Shown: positions 1 to 8,064 of the stretch, in pieces | Layout of the letters: every line of letters begins with the position of its first letter | Position numbering within the stretch: position 1 is the first letter of the stretch | Virus record (IMG/VR): IMGVR_UViG_3300033149_007083 | Coordinates: 1 to 22,883 of that record | Strand: one strand, 5' to 3' | DNA length: 22,883 nucleotides | DNA from: a virus | The notes under the pieces: generated by a model | What the model saw: the letters and a program-made list of their open reading frames with translations, nothing else | What the model was told of the DNA's origin: nothing | The model's database searches: none | Position numbers and translations under genes: made by a program

Positions 1-224
1 CTTTGCTGTAAAGCTAACTGACCGGTAGTATCATCAGGATCATAGAAACCCTCAATAGAGGCTCCCCAGCCCTGCATACCTACCATGGATTTCTTCCAGA
101 TGCTCCCGAAAACGGAAACATCAATATCGTCCAGATCAAAATTGATCGACCAACTCCCCAGGTTCTCAACAGTAGTAGAACCTATTTTAACCGAAGCATA
201 CCTTCCCATCAGTGGAGTACCCAT
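1..224 (-). CDS. Phage tail tube (major tail) protein, N-terminal part, partial
   Basis: The gene is read leftward from ATG at 224 and runs off the window edge, so only about 74 residues are seen. A clear AGGAGG site lies just upstream. The start MGTPLMGRYASVKIGS and the stretch around WSINFDLDDIDVSVFG, then WKKSMVGMQGWGASIEGFY, resemble the beta-rich start of tail tube proteins, in which the phrase G-W-x-A-S-I-E-G is common. Position supports this: it is the next structural gene after the tail terminator, with one glycosyltransferase in between. Such proteins stack as hexameric rings to form the tail tube. The call rests on context and general sequence character; other tail-fold proteins remain possible. 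Confidence 0.6.
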   Translation of the reverse strand, partial: MGTPLMGRYASVKIGSTTVENLGSWSINFDLDDIDVSVFGSIWKKSMVGMQGWGASIEGFYDPDDTTGQLALQQ

Positions 225-274
225 GACTTCCTCCTTTTCTTTTTACAAGAGTATATAATGATTTACAAGAAACG

Positions 275-985
275 TCAAGTCTTCTTTATTAGCTCAAAGA
301 CCCCTTTCCACCCATCCTTCTTAACCACCCTAGCTATGAGTAGATAAGAAGCCCAAAAATCTCTATCTATCCTAATATTCCGCAAATGTCCTACATCGTA
401 TTCCGTTATGATCTTTAACTTAAATCCAGAATCCGTAGCCTTACGAGTAAAGTAAACATCTTCTCCCCGCTTTATAGTAGTCTCTCCCTCCTTCTTCTCT
501 AAAACCTGAAACCAGGGCCTAGGAAGACTTTTCAAAACCTCAATTTTCACCATAAGGCAAGCCGCTCCCGTAGCTCCTGCCTCTACTAAATCCCCAAACT
601 TGTATTCCTTAAAAGGCTTCATCAATCTGTCTTCTTCCTTATGCCAAATAAGAGGATCATAAGGAGGATAGCCTCTGAAGCATAAAACCCCGGCTAAATC
701 TGCCCCTTTTGTTTCTAAGACTTCCGTCATATCCAAAAGACACCTCTGAGGAAAAACCATGTCTCCGTCTAAATACACTACATGAGTCATCCCCATTCCC
801 ACTGCGGCAGCAGATTGCATCTCCCTTTTCTCTGCTATATCTCCTCCCCTGGGGGACTGAAGAATAGTCAAATTTTGAGGGCGGTACATAGACATCAAAG
901 AGAGATATGTGTCGGAATGTATATATGACCACGATAAAGGCATAGCTATTCCCAAATGCATATCCTTTGGAAAAGTAAAACTCAT
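275..985 (-). CDS. GT-A fold glycosyltransferase inside the tail operon
   Basis: A 236-residue protein with the layout of a small GT-A glycosyltransferase. It has an N-terminal strand (HLGIAMPLSW), then YLDGDMVFP near residues 71-78, where D73-G-D75 fits the DxD metal and sugar-nucleotide motif. GATGAACLMVK follows near 137-147, then GEDVYFTRKATDSGF near 174-188, an acidic acceptor-site motif common in family-2-like enzymes. H200 could be a late metal ligand. There is no signal peptide or membrane segment, so it should act in the cytoplasm. Its start overlaps the stop of the tail terminator gene (ATGA), which implies co-translation with structural genes. It probably glycosylates a virion component; donor and acceptor are unknown. 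Confidence 0.75.
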   Translation of the reverse strand: MSFTFPKDMHLGIAMPLSWSYIHSDTYLSLMSMYRPQNLTILQSPRGGDIAEKREMQSAAAVGMGMTHVVYLDGDMVFPQRCLLDMTEVLETKGADLAGVLCFRGYPPYDPLIWHKEEDRLMKPFKEYKFGDLVEAGATGAACLMVKIEVLKSLPRPWFQVLEKKEGETTIKRGEDVYFTRKATDSGFKLKIITEYDVGHLRNIRIDRDFWASYLLIARVVKKDGWKGVFELIKKT

Positions 986-1419
986 GGATTCCTCCTGTCG
1001 AAATGGTAAGCAACCTGAATAAGTATTTCAAACATAGAAGCTCCCTCATATTCAACGGAAAACCACCCCTCATCCGTATTTAAGGACACAACATCCATAA
1101 TATCTGCATGAGTATTATAGGAAGATTCTAAAACCTTCAGAACGTCCTTTATCAAATTACAGGAAGTTTTTTCTGGATTGTCTACATCCCTAGTATAACC
1201 ACGAATAATAATTGAGAATGTAGACCTTACATCACCGTCTATAAGGGGGTCAAAAACTTCCCCCCCTCCCAAAACCATTAGCACAGGAAACTTAAAAACC
1301 CTCTCATAAGGAAGGAAGGCCCTAACCACCTGAGCAACGTCCTGATTATATCCGTTCTCCTTAGAAATCTTCTCTAAGCAGGTTTTGAAATCATCGAGTA
1401 TTTCTGTTCTGGTAGCCAT
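982..1419 (-). CDS. Probable tail terminator / tail completion protein
   Basis: A 145-residue acidic protein. It starts MATRTEILDDFKTCLEKI and has the small alpha/beta pattern of tail terminator proteins: an N-terminal helix, a middle beta region (FPVLMVLGGGEVF, then RSTFSIIIRGY), a helix, and a final strand (FEILIQVAYHFDRRNP). In HK97- and SPP1-like phages the gene between the gp10-like neck protein and the tail tube caps the tail once its length is reached. The order here matches. GGAGG lies upstream, and the ATG follows directly after the upstream TAA. The assignment is mostly positional. Confidence 0.6.
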   Translation of the reverse strand: MATRTEILDDFKTCLEKISKENGYNQDVAQVVRAFLPYERVFKFPVLMVLGGGEVFDPLIDGDVRSTFSIIIRGYTRDVDNPEKTSCNLIKDVLKVLESSYNTHADIMDVVSLNTDEGWFSVEYEGASMFEILIQVAYHFDRRNP

Positions 1420-2160
1420 TTATATTCTTCCTCCCCAAAAGTCTTCTGGACTGATGCTATAACCCTCTTTGATTCCGGCGGGCGGGGGAAGTTCTCCTCC
1501 ACGCACCGTCCCCCTCTTTCTGGGGAAGCCCATCTTAGAGGCTTTTTTCATTGCTTTCCTTCTTCTTCCCTCTAAGATAGCCAGAATTGTCTCACTCAAC
1601 TCATTATGAAGATCCCCAATCTTTCTTTCGAGGGGTCTTCCAAGATAGTGCCTTCCCTTGTAATTATAAACCTTTGGAATCCTTTTTCCTGAATGAGGAT
1701 CCCAAGCCATAAGAGTTCCCACAAACCCTTTTTCATGCCATCTAGAGAAAATTACTGGAGAACCAAAATAAAGATCCAAAGCTATCTCCTGAGAACGACC
1801 AGAAGTCATGATCTTCCCAGCCCCCTTAGAATACCTAGAAGGGTTCTTTCCTGCCCACTTAGTTTTTGGAACGATTCCTCCAGGCTCTCTCATCCTACGG
1901 GAATGGAGACTATATTTTCCCTTCCTACTCAAAGTGGTTGTTCTCACATACGGAAGAAACTGTCTATTAGCCCAATTCCTGGCTGTCCTTGGAAGAGCAG
2001 AGGCTATCTCATTTTCCATATCCATAAGTTGTCTAATTTGGTTCAACTTATCCTTATGGAGAACAAGGTGGGCAGCTACGGGACCAACACTTTTGACGCC
2101 CCGAAACCCTCTCCGTACAACAACCTCTTTCCCTCCTCTCCTTCTTATTACGTCCCTCAT
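1420..2160 (-). CDS. HK97 gp10-like neck / head-tail joining protein
   Basis: A very basic 246-residue protein. The central part has the features of the HK97 gp10-like family: a helix (MDMENEIASALPRTARNW), a strand near SPVIFSRWHEKGF, and the C-terminal signature RHYLGRPLERKIGDLHNE, equivalent to the usual P-F-L-x-P-A-L-E helix. An Arg/Lys-rich N-terminal arm (RRRGGKEVVVRRGFRG) and a Gly/Pro/Lys-rich tail (about 195-246) make it longer than typical members (roughly 110-150 residues). This class sits at the neck and is needed to join heads and tails. The ribosome site is AGGAGG. The next gene begins directly after its stop. Confidence 0.65.
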   Translation of the reverse strand: MRDVIRRRGGKEVVVRRGFRGVKSVGPVAAHLVLHKDKLNQIRQLMDMENEIASALPRTARNWANRQFLPYVRTTTLSRKGKYSLHSRRMREPGGIVPKTKWAGKNPSRYSKGAGKIMTSGRSQEIALDLYFGSPVIFSRWHEKGFVGTLMAWDPHSGKRIPKVYNYKGRHYLGRPLERKIGDLHNELSETILAILEGRRRKAMKKASKMGFPRKRGTVRGGELPPPAGIKEGYSISPEDFWGGRI

Positions 2161-2169
2161 CTCTTCCTC

Positions 2170-2424
2170 CTAATTCATCGAACCTTCTATCCCCACAAAA
2201 GACCAATGCTTAGAAGGAACAGACAAAGTATGAAGAGCATCCCCCTCCTCCTTATGATGGGAAGGTATTTTTATAAACAGAAATTCTCCCTCTACAAAAT
2301 ACTTAATATTCTCTGGACCGCCCACAGGAGAAAAACCACGCTTGCCTATATGTTTCATTATCCTGCCAATTGTCTCTATTGCTCCACCCGACAGAATAAT
2401 TTCTTCTAAAAAGACTTCTTTCAT
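2170..2424 (-). CDS. Small neck-region protein, possible head closure protein
   Basis: An 84-residue protein between the gp6-like connector and the gp10-like neck gene. Head closure (stopper) proteins are normally encoded at this place, and they are beta-rich and about 100 residues long. The sequence, with LEEIILSGGAIETIGRIMK, then FVEGEFLFIKIPSH and SKHWSFVGIEG, is compatible with a small beta-barrel. No diagnostic motif is visible. The start lies 2 bp after the stop of the connector gene, with AGGTAAGG as ribosome site. I treat it as an unknown structural protein whose position suggests head closure. Confidence 0.45.
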   Translation of the reverse strand: MKEVFLEEIILSGGAIETIGRIMKHIGKRGFSPVGGPENIKYFVEGEFLFIKIPSHHKEEGDALHTLSVPSKHWSFVGIEGSMN

Positions 2425-2426
2425 CC

Positions 2427-2972
2427 TTACCTACTTCGATAAAGATCCAGCACAAACTTCACAGACGGAAGAAGAGGAGAAGTATCAAAGGAAATAGACC
2501 CATCCGGATATGTCCTAGAAGGAATCCCAATATTTCCCTTAACCCCCTCCCTCAACATCTTAACAACCTGCTCAACACAGGCTTGCTTCAAATCCACTGG
2601 GGCCGTAGTATACCCCCCGGTATAGGATATTTTCACATTTCTGTTGCCAGCGGCAAGGGTAAAGTCGATAATGACTATCCCGTTATCATAGTCCACGGAT
2701 ATATCCTCAGCATCTACCTCATCCCCACTCCCAAATTCCCTATCCGGGTCTTCCCAAACCTGGACTGCAGGAGAGCTAGAAATAGGATACCTCTCAACAA
2801 AATACCTAGAGTACCCTCCATCAAAGTACTCTACAGAGGCTGCAGAAGAAAAAACCCTCCCACAGTAGTTCTCGAACATTTTTGTGACTCTAGAAACAAG
2901 AGAATCCACCAAGGAAGAATCCGCATCTACCTTGTAAAAGTCTAAAACCTCTTGGGCTGTTGCAAGAATCAT
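2427..2972 (-). CDS. gp6-like head-tail connector (adaptor) protein
   Basis: A 181-residue protein matching the phage gp6-like connector family. The N-terminus reads ILATAQEVLDFYKVDAD and SLVDSLVSRVTKMFENYCGR, the helical pair found in these adaptors. A beta hairpin region (FDGGYSRYFVERYPI, then VWEDPD) follows, then NVKISYTGGYTTAPVDLKQA, whose Y-x-G-G-Y-x-x-x-P-x-D-L-x-Q-A pattern is typical, and a final helix. Twelve copies normally dock under the portal after DNA packaging. Its ATG overlaps the stop of the GT4 gene (ATGA), so this neck gene is translationally coupled to the glycan cassette, which is unusual. Confidence 0.85.
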   Translation of the reverse strand: MILATAQEVLDFYKVDADSSLVDSLVSRVTKMFENYCGRVFSSAASVEYFDGGYSRYFVERYPISSSPAVQVWEDPDREFGSGDEVDAEDISVDYDNGIVIIDFTLAAGNRNVKISYTGGYTTAPVDLKQACVEQVVKMLREGVKGNIGIPSRTYPDGSISFDTSPLLPSVKFVLDLYRSR

Positions 2973-3943
2973 ATCCTTCCTCCCATTATTTCCACCAACC
3001 TCTCAGCGGATTTTTTCCAAGTGAATTTTCTCTTCACCAAAAAGCTGCCCTTTGATCCTCTCCTTACAGCTTCCTTGTAGTTATTATAAACGAAAAACAT
3101 CTGAGAAGCTAGTCCCTCTACGTCTGGAAAAGCTATTTGAGTTACCTCTTCCCTCTTATCCCCAATAAAAGTAATCTTCCCCTCCCCTAACTTGTAACCA
3201 ATAGGGAATCCAACGTCCTCAGAAAAGAAGTCTGTAACCCCGCTATAGTTGGTGGATATACAAGGAAGTCCGGTAGCCATTGCCTCTAAAAGGGTCAATC
3301 CAAAACCCTCTCCCCTAGTTGGAAACAAAAAACAATGAGAGGAACGATAAAGTTTTATCAACTCTTCTCTAGACAAATCTCTACCATCCACTACCACGTT
3401 CCCCATTCTTTGTATCCCACCAACACGGGTTGTCTTTAAATACAATTCCAGCTGCGAATAAAACTTAAATCCAAGAGTATTCCAAACTACAGAAATCTCT
3501 TCATACCCCTTCCTTGGATTAGGAGCACCTACCCATAAATACCTGAATTTCCTGTTCTTCGGAAAGGAACGCTTTTTAAATTTAAAAGCAGACTCTACTC
3601 CATGAGAACAAATTTCCGTGCGGGAGGGGGCAAAATATTTGTCAAAAATTTCTTTAACAAAGGTAGAAGGAACAATAAAATGGTCTATTCCCTTCATCTT
3701 CTCTCTATAGACTTCCGGGATAGTATTCCCCTCAAACATAGAGAAAAGAAAGGTAGGGAGTTTTGGCCTTTTTTCAGGAAGCATATCCGGAGATGTTATA
3801 TACAAAACCGCGTCTGCTTCTTCCGGAGAATCTACAATAGGAACTATACGGGATACTTCTTTTCTCAAGCACTCATTATGAACCCGATACCCATAGGCAT
3901 TCCCTATGTTCCCTTTGTAGTCCGTAGCCCAAAATATTTTCAT
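2969..3943 (-). CDS. GT4-type (GT-B fold) glycosyltransferase
   Basis: A 324-residue retaining glycosyltransferase of the GT4 type. The C-terminal half has the nucleotide-sugar binding signature: FLFPTRGEGFGLTLLEAM near residues 206-222, with E212 and E220 forming the E-x7-E motif, then GLPCISTNYSGVTDF. The start of the C-terminal Rossmann domain is RYLWVGAPNPRKGYE near 134-148. The N-terminal domain carries FLFSMFEGNTIP and IVPSTFVKEIF, typical of acceptor-side helices. No membrane segment is visible. It overlaps the genes on both sides by four bases, so it belongs to a coupled set with the methyltransferases and the connector. It probably adds one sugar of the virion glycan; substrate unknown. 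Confidence 0.85.
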   Translation of the reverse strand: MKIFWATDYKGNIGNAYGYRVHNECLRKEVSRIVPIVDSPEEADAVLYITSPDMLPEKRPKLPTFLFSMFEGNTIPEVYREKMKGIDHFIVPSTFVKEIFDKYFAPSRTEICSHGVESAFKFKKRSFPKNRKFRYLWVGAPNPRKGYEEISVVWNTLGFKFYSQLELYLKTTRVGGIQRMGNVVVDGRDLSREELIKLYRSSHCFLFPTRGEGFGLTLLEAMATGLPCISTNYSGVTDFFSEDVGFPIGYKLGEGKITFIGDKREEVTQIAFPDVEGLASQMFFVYNNYKEAVRRGSKGSFLVKRKFTWKKSAERLVEIMGGRI

Positions 3944-4641
3944 TCTTTTTCTCTATAAGCAACAATATCCCACGGGAGGTTCGTTCCTACTCTTTCAGGA
4001 AAGGAAGCAACCCTCCATTTATAACCCTCTGGCAGTCTCCCTATAATATCCATCTGGTCTGAAAAGCCGTGATCCCTTAATGCAGGAAGATTCACTTCTA
4101 TATAAAGGACTGGGGAACAATCCCTAAAAGTCTTTTTCATTCCATCTAAGACAAAGGGTTCCGTTCCTTCACCGTCAATTTTAACAAAAGAACAATAAGA
4201 AAGCCTCAAATCGTCTAGCTTTATACTAGGTATCCCATTGTCGCTTTCCCTAACTTGTCTCCCTCCTTTATTCTCTCTTGTCATGGTTCTGTCTTCATGA
4301 AAACAAGATAATTTCCTCCCATCACCAACAGCCATAGAATAGCAAAGGGCTTCCGGACAATTATGAAGAAGACAAAAGAAAGCGTCCTGATAAGGCTCAA
4401 AAGCTATAACCTTACAACCAAGGTCTAAAAACAACCTTGTGTAATCCCCTATAAAGGCTCCCACATCAATAACTGTGTTCCCTGGCTTTAGGACCTCTTT
4501 TATTTCCGGTATCTCCTGCATTTCCCTTTCATACACAATAGACCCAGCTTTCTTGTACCACCTTTTTGTGAAAAGGTCTCCCTTTAAACAAAAGAAATCT
4601 GTATTAGGAACCCGCTCAGCCCATTCGGGAATTTCTCCCAT
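3940..4641 (-). CDS. FkbM-family SAM-dependent methyltransferase
   Basis: A 233-residue FkbM-type methyltransferase. Motif I is VIDVGAFIGDYT at about residues 57-68, the acidic loop is AFEPYQDAF near 80-88, and the family hallmark VKIDGEGTEPFVLDGM lies near 153-168, followed by SPVLYIEVN. FkbM enzymes O-methylate sugars and other small acceptors, so with adjacent glycosyltransferases this one likely caps or decorates the glycan. I chose ATG at 4641 because a GGGGG-type ribosome site lies 8-10 bases upstream. The frame could open 18 bases earlier at a TTG, but that would overlap the upstream gene. Confidence 0.85.
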   Translation of the reverse strand: MGEIPEWAERVPNTDFFCLKGDLFTKRWYKKAGSIVYEREMQEIPEIKEVLKPGNTVIDVGAFIGDYTRLFLDLGCKVIAFEPYQDAFFCLLHNCPEALCYSMAVGDGRKLSCFHEDRTMTRENKGGRQVRESDNGIPSIKLDDLRLSYCSFVKIDGEGTEPFVLDGMKKTFRDCSPVLYIEVNLPALRDHGFSDQMDIIGRLPEGYKWRVASFPERVGTNLPWDIVAYREKE

Positions 4642-4642
4642 T

Positions 4643-5200
4643 TTAAAGACCCCCTTCAATAATGTCTTTTACTTCCACCTGTAGCATATGTACTTGGTTT
4701 CCAGAAGCACGAGGAATCAACAAGTAAGGAATTGATTTTCTTTCCAATAGACGTATCACAAAAGGGCCTTTCTTTACATTTTTATCTACAGGAGAAAAAG
4801 CATCGTCAATCACAATTATCCCGCTTTTATACATACGCGGAAAAAGTTCACAAAATTCTTGAAGAGTGTTTTCAGATTCGTTTACTGCATCTAAAAACCC
4901 AAGCATAAAAAGAGGCTCCACTTTCAACCTCCTTAAAAAAGTTACCCCTTTCATACAAGATTGCCTTACATTCTTTATTCCCATTTCTCCACAAATTCTT
5001 TTACACTCCCGAACAGCGTTCTGATTAACATCAACGGTTTCTATGCTCCCTATATTAGCAACACTTTTCGCCATAAGAAAAGTACTTCTATGACCATAAG
5101 TATTTGAAGACGTCCCGGATTCAAAAATCTGGATACTCCCAAACCGCTTTTTTAAAATTTCAATAGCGTCCAACAAAGGCTTCATAGGCTCTACTTTCAT
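4643..5200 (-). CDS. Class I SAM-dependent methyltransferase-like protein
   Basis: A 185-residue protein with a class I methyltransferase outline. A loop (IFESGTSSNTYG, residues 24-35) replaces the usual E-x-G-x-G-x-S motif I. IETVDVNQNAVRECKRIC near 53-70 is the strand and helix that contact SAM ribose. LFMLGFLDAVNESENT near 97-112 is like the D-x-x-x-I-D-x-x-H region of Methyltransf_24-type enzymes, and SGIIVIDDAF near 130-139 completes the core. Motif I is degenerate, so catalytic activity is less certain than for the FkbM neighbour. One base separates its stop from the FkbM start. A sugar methyltransferase in the same pathway is the likeliest role. Confidence 0.65.
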   Translation of the reverse strand: MKVEPMKPLLDAIEILKKRFGSIQIFESGTSSNTYGHRSTFLMAKSVANIGSIETVDVNQNAVRECKRICGEMGIKNVRQSCMKGVTFLRRLKVEPLFMLGFLDAVNESENTLQEFCELFPRMYKSGIIVIDDAFSPVDKNVKKGPFVIRLLERKSIPYLLIPRASGNQVHMLQVEVKDIIEGGL

Positions 5201-5216
5201 ATTTCCTCCCTTTCTA

Positions 5217-7769
5217 TCATCTCAGCCAAAAACTCCTCAAATTTCTCATTCGTCTTTGTATCGGTGCTGGATGATCCCCATCAAAAGGGAAAGTATGGGA
5301 TTTACTGCTCAGAGGCCAAGGGCCGTACCCATTCCCCTCTAGTTCTTTCCTTTTCTCAGGAACCCATTTAGAAAAGAAATTCTCGTACCAGCCCTCATGA
5401 TCTACATCACTAAAGTGAGGAACCCTACTATACATCTCCACCTTCTGTTTCACCTTGTAGTCGTATATATAAGAATAGTGATAGAAAAAAACCCCCAACT
5501 CTAAGGACTCTTCTGGAGAGATTACTTCCTCACTAGACAAAGAACCGTCCGTGTATCTAAGAGTAGGTGGATTATGGGTTGCAAAAACCGCCCCAGGCTC
5601 AAATTTAAAAATCCTTCTTATTCCGCCATTCCTATAGAGACGGTCATCCTCAAAACAATAATCAAAACCCTTAAAGAAGTGCTTAGCAAAAAAACGAACC
5701 TCTTTAACAGACGGCCTGTTTTTTATCAGGTCTATAACCTTATCAATATCCTCTTCCTTCCAAATTTCATCAGAATCTATCTGCCAAACATAATCCCCAC
5801 TCACCTGATCCATAAAGTAATTTTGCATCTCTACTCGACTATTCCATTTACTATTAACCATCTTTATTTTCTTTTTGGGATCAGGGAACTTCTTAATAGC
5901 CTGTACAGTACCGTCGGTAGAACCTCCCCGCTTTGTAGCAAACTCATATGCTTCTGGAACCGCTCCCTCTACAATAAAAATCTCATAAGCCTTATCATAT
6001 ATAGCTTCTAAACACGGTTCTACAAAAGGCATCCCGTTCCAAACAATCATAAGAAAGGAAAGCTTGGGGTCCGGGGCCTTCTTTTGAAATTCCTCTGGAG
6101 TACCCCAATCACTATCAATAACAGGACATAAATGTTCATCTCCCCAAGAATGAAAATACCTCCTCCCATATCCTATACCTAGCTGCTCCACCAAATTAGC
6201 TACACAACTATCCACACAGGCTATAGAAGAAGCCCCCTCCAGAACCCCAATCCAATCAAAAAGAGTAAAACCTTCTATCTCTTCCACTTCTACGGAACCA
6301 GGAACATCAAAGTCAAAAGACCCCCTGGTCCCCTTAGAATGAGTAACTACGTACCTGTTTGGTAAGCCTAAAAGCTCCTTAAGCTCCCTCTCTTTCTTGA
6401 AATTCCTATTTATAACAAGATTGTACTTATTGTGAAAAGGAACCCCAGCCTCTCTATACTTCCAGCGATCAAAAGAGAGACCAGAAGCCCTCCATTTAGA
6501 ATCCAATTTCTTATTTCCAAATCCTATAGAGAGATCCAGGATAGGAATATCTTTCAATATTACCTTAGCTTCCACGGGAGACGTAGATCCCAAACTATAT
6601 GCCTTCACATAATTCACATATTCAAAAAGAGGAAAGAACTCAGAAGCAACCGGCCAATGGACCTCATACCCAGCATCGTGATACCATTTGGCTATGGGAA
6701 GGGTTATGATAATATCTCCAATCCTCCCAGGCTGTACTATTCCTATCTTTGGCCTAGATTTCCTTTCCTTCCTGGCCTTTTTCATCTCCCCCTTCCAATC
6801 AATGCGCAACCTCTCCTTTTCCGACATAGTAAAGAGGGAAGCATTATAGATGGAATCTGGATCCGAGTATTCCCAATTCCTCTTATGCTCCGCATGCCAA
6901 ATCTCATCATATCTCATATCTACATTATCTTTCCCCAGGTTGACCCAAGACCAAACAGTAAGGGCACTATCCCAGGTGGGTGATCCTATGATCGCATCTG
7001 GGAACTCACGTATAATTTTCTTTAGGGTCTCCTTATCGCATACAAACCCGTCTTTCCCCACAAAAACCGTAGTACCTCCACCGGAAAAAGAATAGGCAGT
7101 TCCTGGAGGGATGTCTAACCTGTGGAAAAAGGCAATTTTCTTTCCAAGAGAGGGAAGGAGGGAAAAAATAGACCTACCAGGAGGGAGAATGACATCACTA
7201 TTAAAAAATCCATAAAAATCTTCATTGGGGAAAAGCTTGATAAATCTCTTTAGGAAATCCCCCAAAAAAGGTTTTGTCTTCTTTACCCCTTTTATCTTGG
7301 TAGCGTTTTTTTGAGAGTAAAGCTGACTACAAACCCCGGAGCCAGGAGGAATAATTCCAGGATCGGTAAGACCAAATACGACTTCAGGAAAAATCCAAGT
7401 AGAGACTGCTTCCTTGACAAGAGGGTTTCCCTCAAAATAGGGAATAAGAATTTTTACCTTCTTCTCTTTTTGTAAGGGGAGAAAACCTTTTTTCAAAGAG
7501 GAAGATTTCACCTTCACAGTGGAAAAAGAACCTCCTCCAACCAGAGAAAAAATAGACCCTCCACAGGAATGAACAAGGTTTACTTCTTTTCCTATAGGAA
7601 GGGTAAACTTTTTTTCACATTTACTACACTGGAAAAAGGCAAATATATCCTTACTCCCAGAAATTATACCGATGTGGGACCCACATTTTTGACAGGAACA
7701 ATTGATAGGAACGTCTTTACGGACCGTTAGAAAAGAATGACAGGAAGAACACTCTATGGTAATAAACAT
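5217..7769 (-). CDS. Multidomain glycosyltransferase: zinc ribbons, GT-A-like, GT9-like and GT2 domains
   Basis: An 850-residue fusion. Residues 1-75 hold two zinc-ribbon units (C7, C10, C24/C26, C29; then C48, C51, C69). Residues about 105-310 look like a GT-A domain: VKILIPYFEGNPLVKEA, then DFYGFFNSDVILPPGRS, where N-S-D is in the DxD position. Residues 341-545 resemble the GT-B heptosyltransferase family (GT9): KIGIVQPGRIGDIIITLPIA, then VVTHSKGTRG and a late helix IACVDSCVANLVEQLG. Residues 568-790 are a GT2 domain (LSFLMIVWNGMPFVEPC, DGTVQAIKKF, YVWQIDSDEIW with the D-S-D motif near 665-667). It could perform successive transfers on one glycan. The gene starts four bases after the upstream stop. 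Zinc ribbons on such an enzyme are uncommon and may bind a protein acceptor. Confidence 0.8.
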   Translation of the reverse strand: MFITIECSSCHSFLTVRKDVPINCSCQKCGSHIGIISGSKDIFAFFQCSKCEKKFTLPIGKEVNLVHSCGGSIFSLVGGGSFSTVKVKSSSLKKGFLPLQKEKKVKILIPYFEGNPLVKEAVSTWIFPEVVFGLTDPGIIPPGSGVCSQLYSQKNATKIKGVKKTKPFLGDFLKRFIKLFPNEDFYGFFNSDVILPPGRSIFSLLPSLGKKIAFFHRLDIPPGTAYSFSGGGTTVFVGKDGFVCDKETLKKIIREFPDAIIGSPTWDSALTVWSWVNLGKDNVDMRYDEIWHAEHKRNWEYSDPDSIYNASLFTMSEKERLRIDWKGEMKKARKERKSRPKIGIVQPGRIGDIIITLPIAKWYHDAGYEVHWPVASEFFPLFEYVNYVKAYSLGSTSPVEAKVILKDIPILDLSIGFGNKKLDSKWRASGLSFDRWKYREAGVPFHNKYNLVINRNFKKERELKELLGLPNRYVVTHSKGTRGSFDFDVPGSVEVEEIEGFTLFDWIGVLEGASSIACVDSCVANLVEQLGIGYGRRYFHSWGDEHLCPVIDSDWGTPEEFQKKAPDPKLSFLMIVWNGMPFVEPCLEAIYDKAYEIFIVEGAVPEAYEFATKRGGSTDGTVQAIKKFPDPKKKIKMVNSKWNSRVEMQNYFMDQVSGDYVWQIDSDEIWKEEDIDKVIDLIKNRPSVKEVRFFAKHFFKGFDYCFEDDRLYRNGGIRRIFKFEPGAVFATHNPPTLRYTDGSLSSEEVISPEESLELGVFFYHYSYIYDYKVKQKVEMYSRVPHFSDVDHEGWYENFFSKWVPEKRKELEGNGYGPWPLSSKSHTFPFDGDHPAPIQRRMRNLRSFWLR

Positions 7770-7773
7770 GATT

Positions 7774-8064
7774 CTATATTCTCCTCATTACCAACTCCTT
7801 CTTTTTCTTTTCTTTCTTTTCTTCTTTAGGAGTAATTACCCAGAGAGTTCCAAAAGATCCAGAACAATGACGGATATTCATTTCCTCTCCCTTCTTCAAC
7901 TCTACAGGCTCTCCAAACCGGTCTCCTCCAATAAAGGGTTTGGCTATTACATCCTTGTTAAAAGAAACCCTCTCTACAATTCTCTCTGGATGACAAAGAG
8001 AAGAAAGCTCCCCTTCTAAAAAACTCAAAGACTTCTTCAGCTCAGGATAGTAGGCTTTAATCAT
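7774..8064 (-). CDS. Unknown 96-residue protein at the head of the glycan cassette
   Basis: I do not recognise this protein. The body is mixed, with helix near PELKKSLSFLEGELSSL and a beta-prone section (NIRHCSGSFGTLWVITP). It ends in a highly charged tail, EEKKEKKKKELVMRRI. The ribosome site GGAGGTGAT is one of the strongest in the window, and its ATG overlaps the stop of the zinc-ribbon gene (ATGA). It comes right after the capsid gene and its terminator, where decoration proteins are sometimes encoded, but nothing in the sequence proves that. It may equally be a partner of the 850-residue enzyme that follows four bases later. Confidence 0.55.
   Translation of the reverse strand: MIKAYYPELKKSLSFLEGELSSLCHPERIVERVSFNKDVIAKPFIGGDRFGEPVELKKGEEMNIRHCSGSFGTLWVITPKEEKKEKKKKELVMRRI

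Noticed and set aside
1693-2409. 238-codon plus-strand frame opposite the neck genes
   Set aside because: It is antisense to two genes with good ribosome sites and correct neighbours, and its composition is not protein-like.
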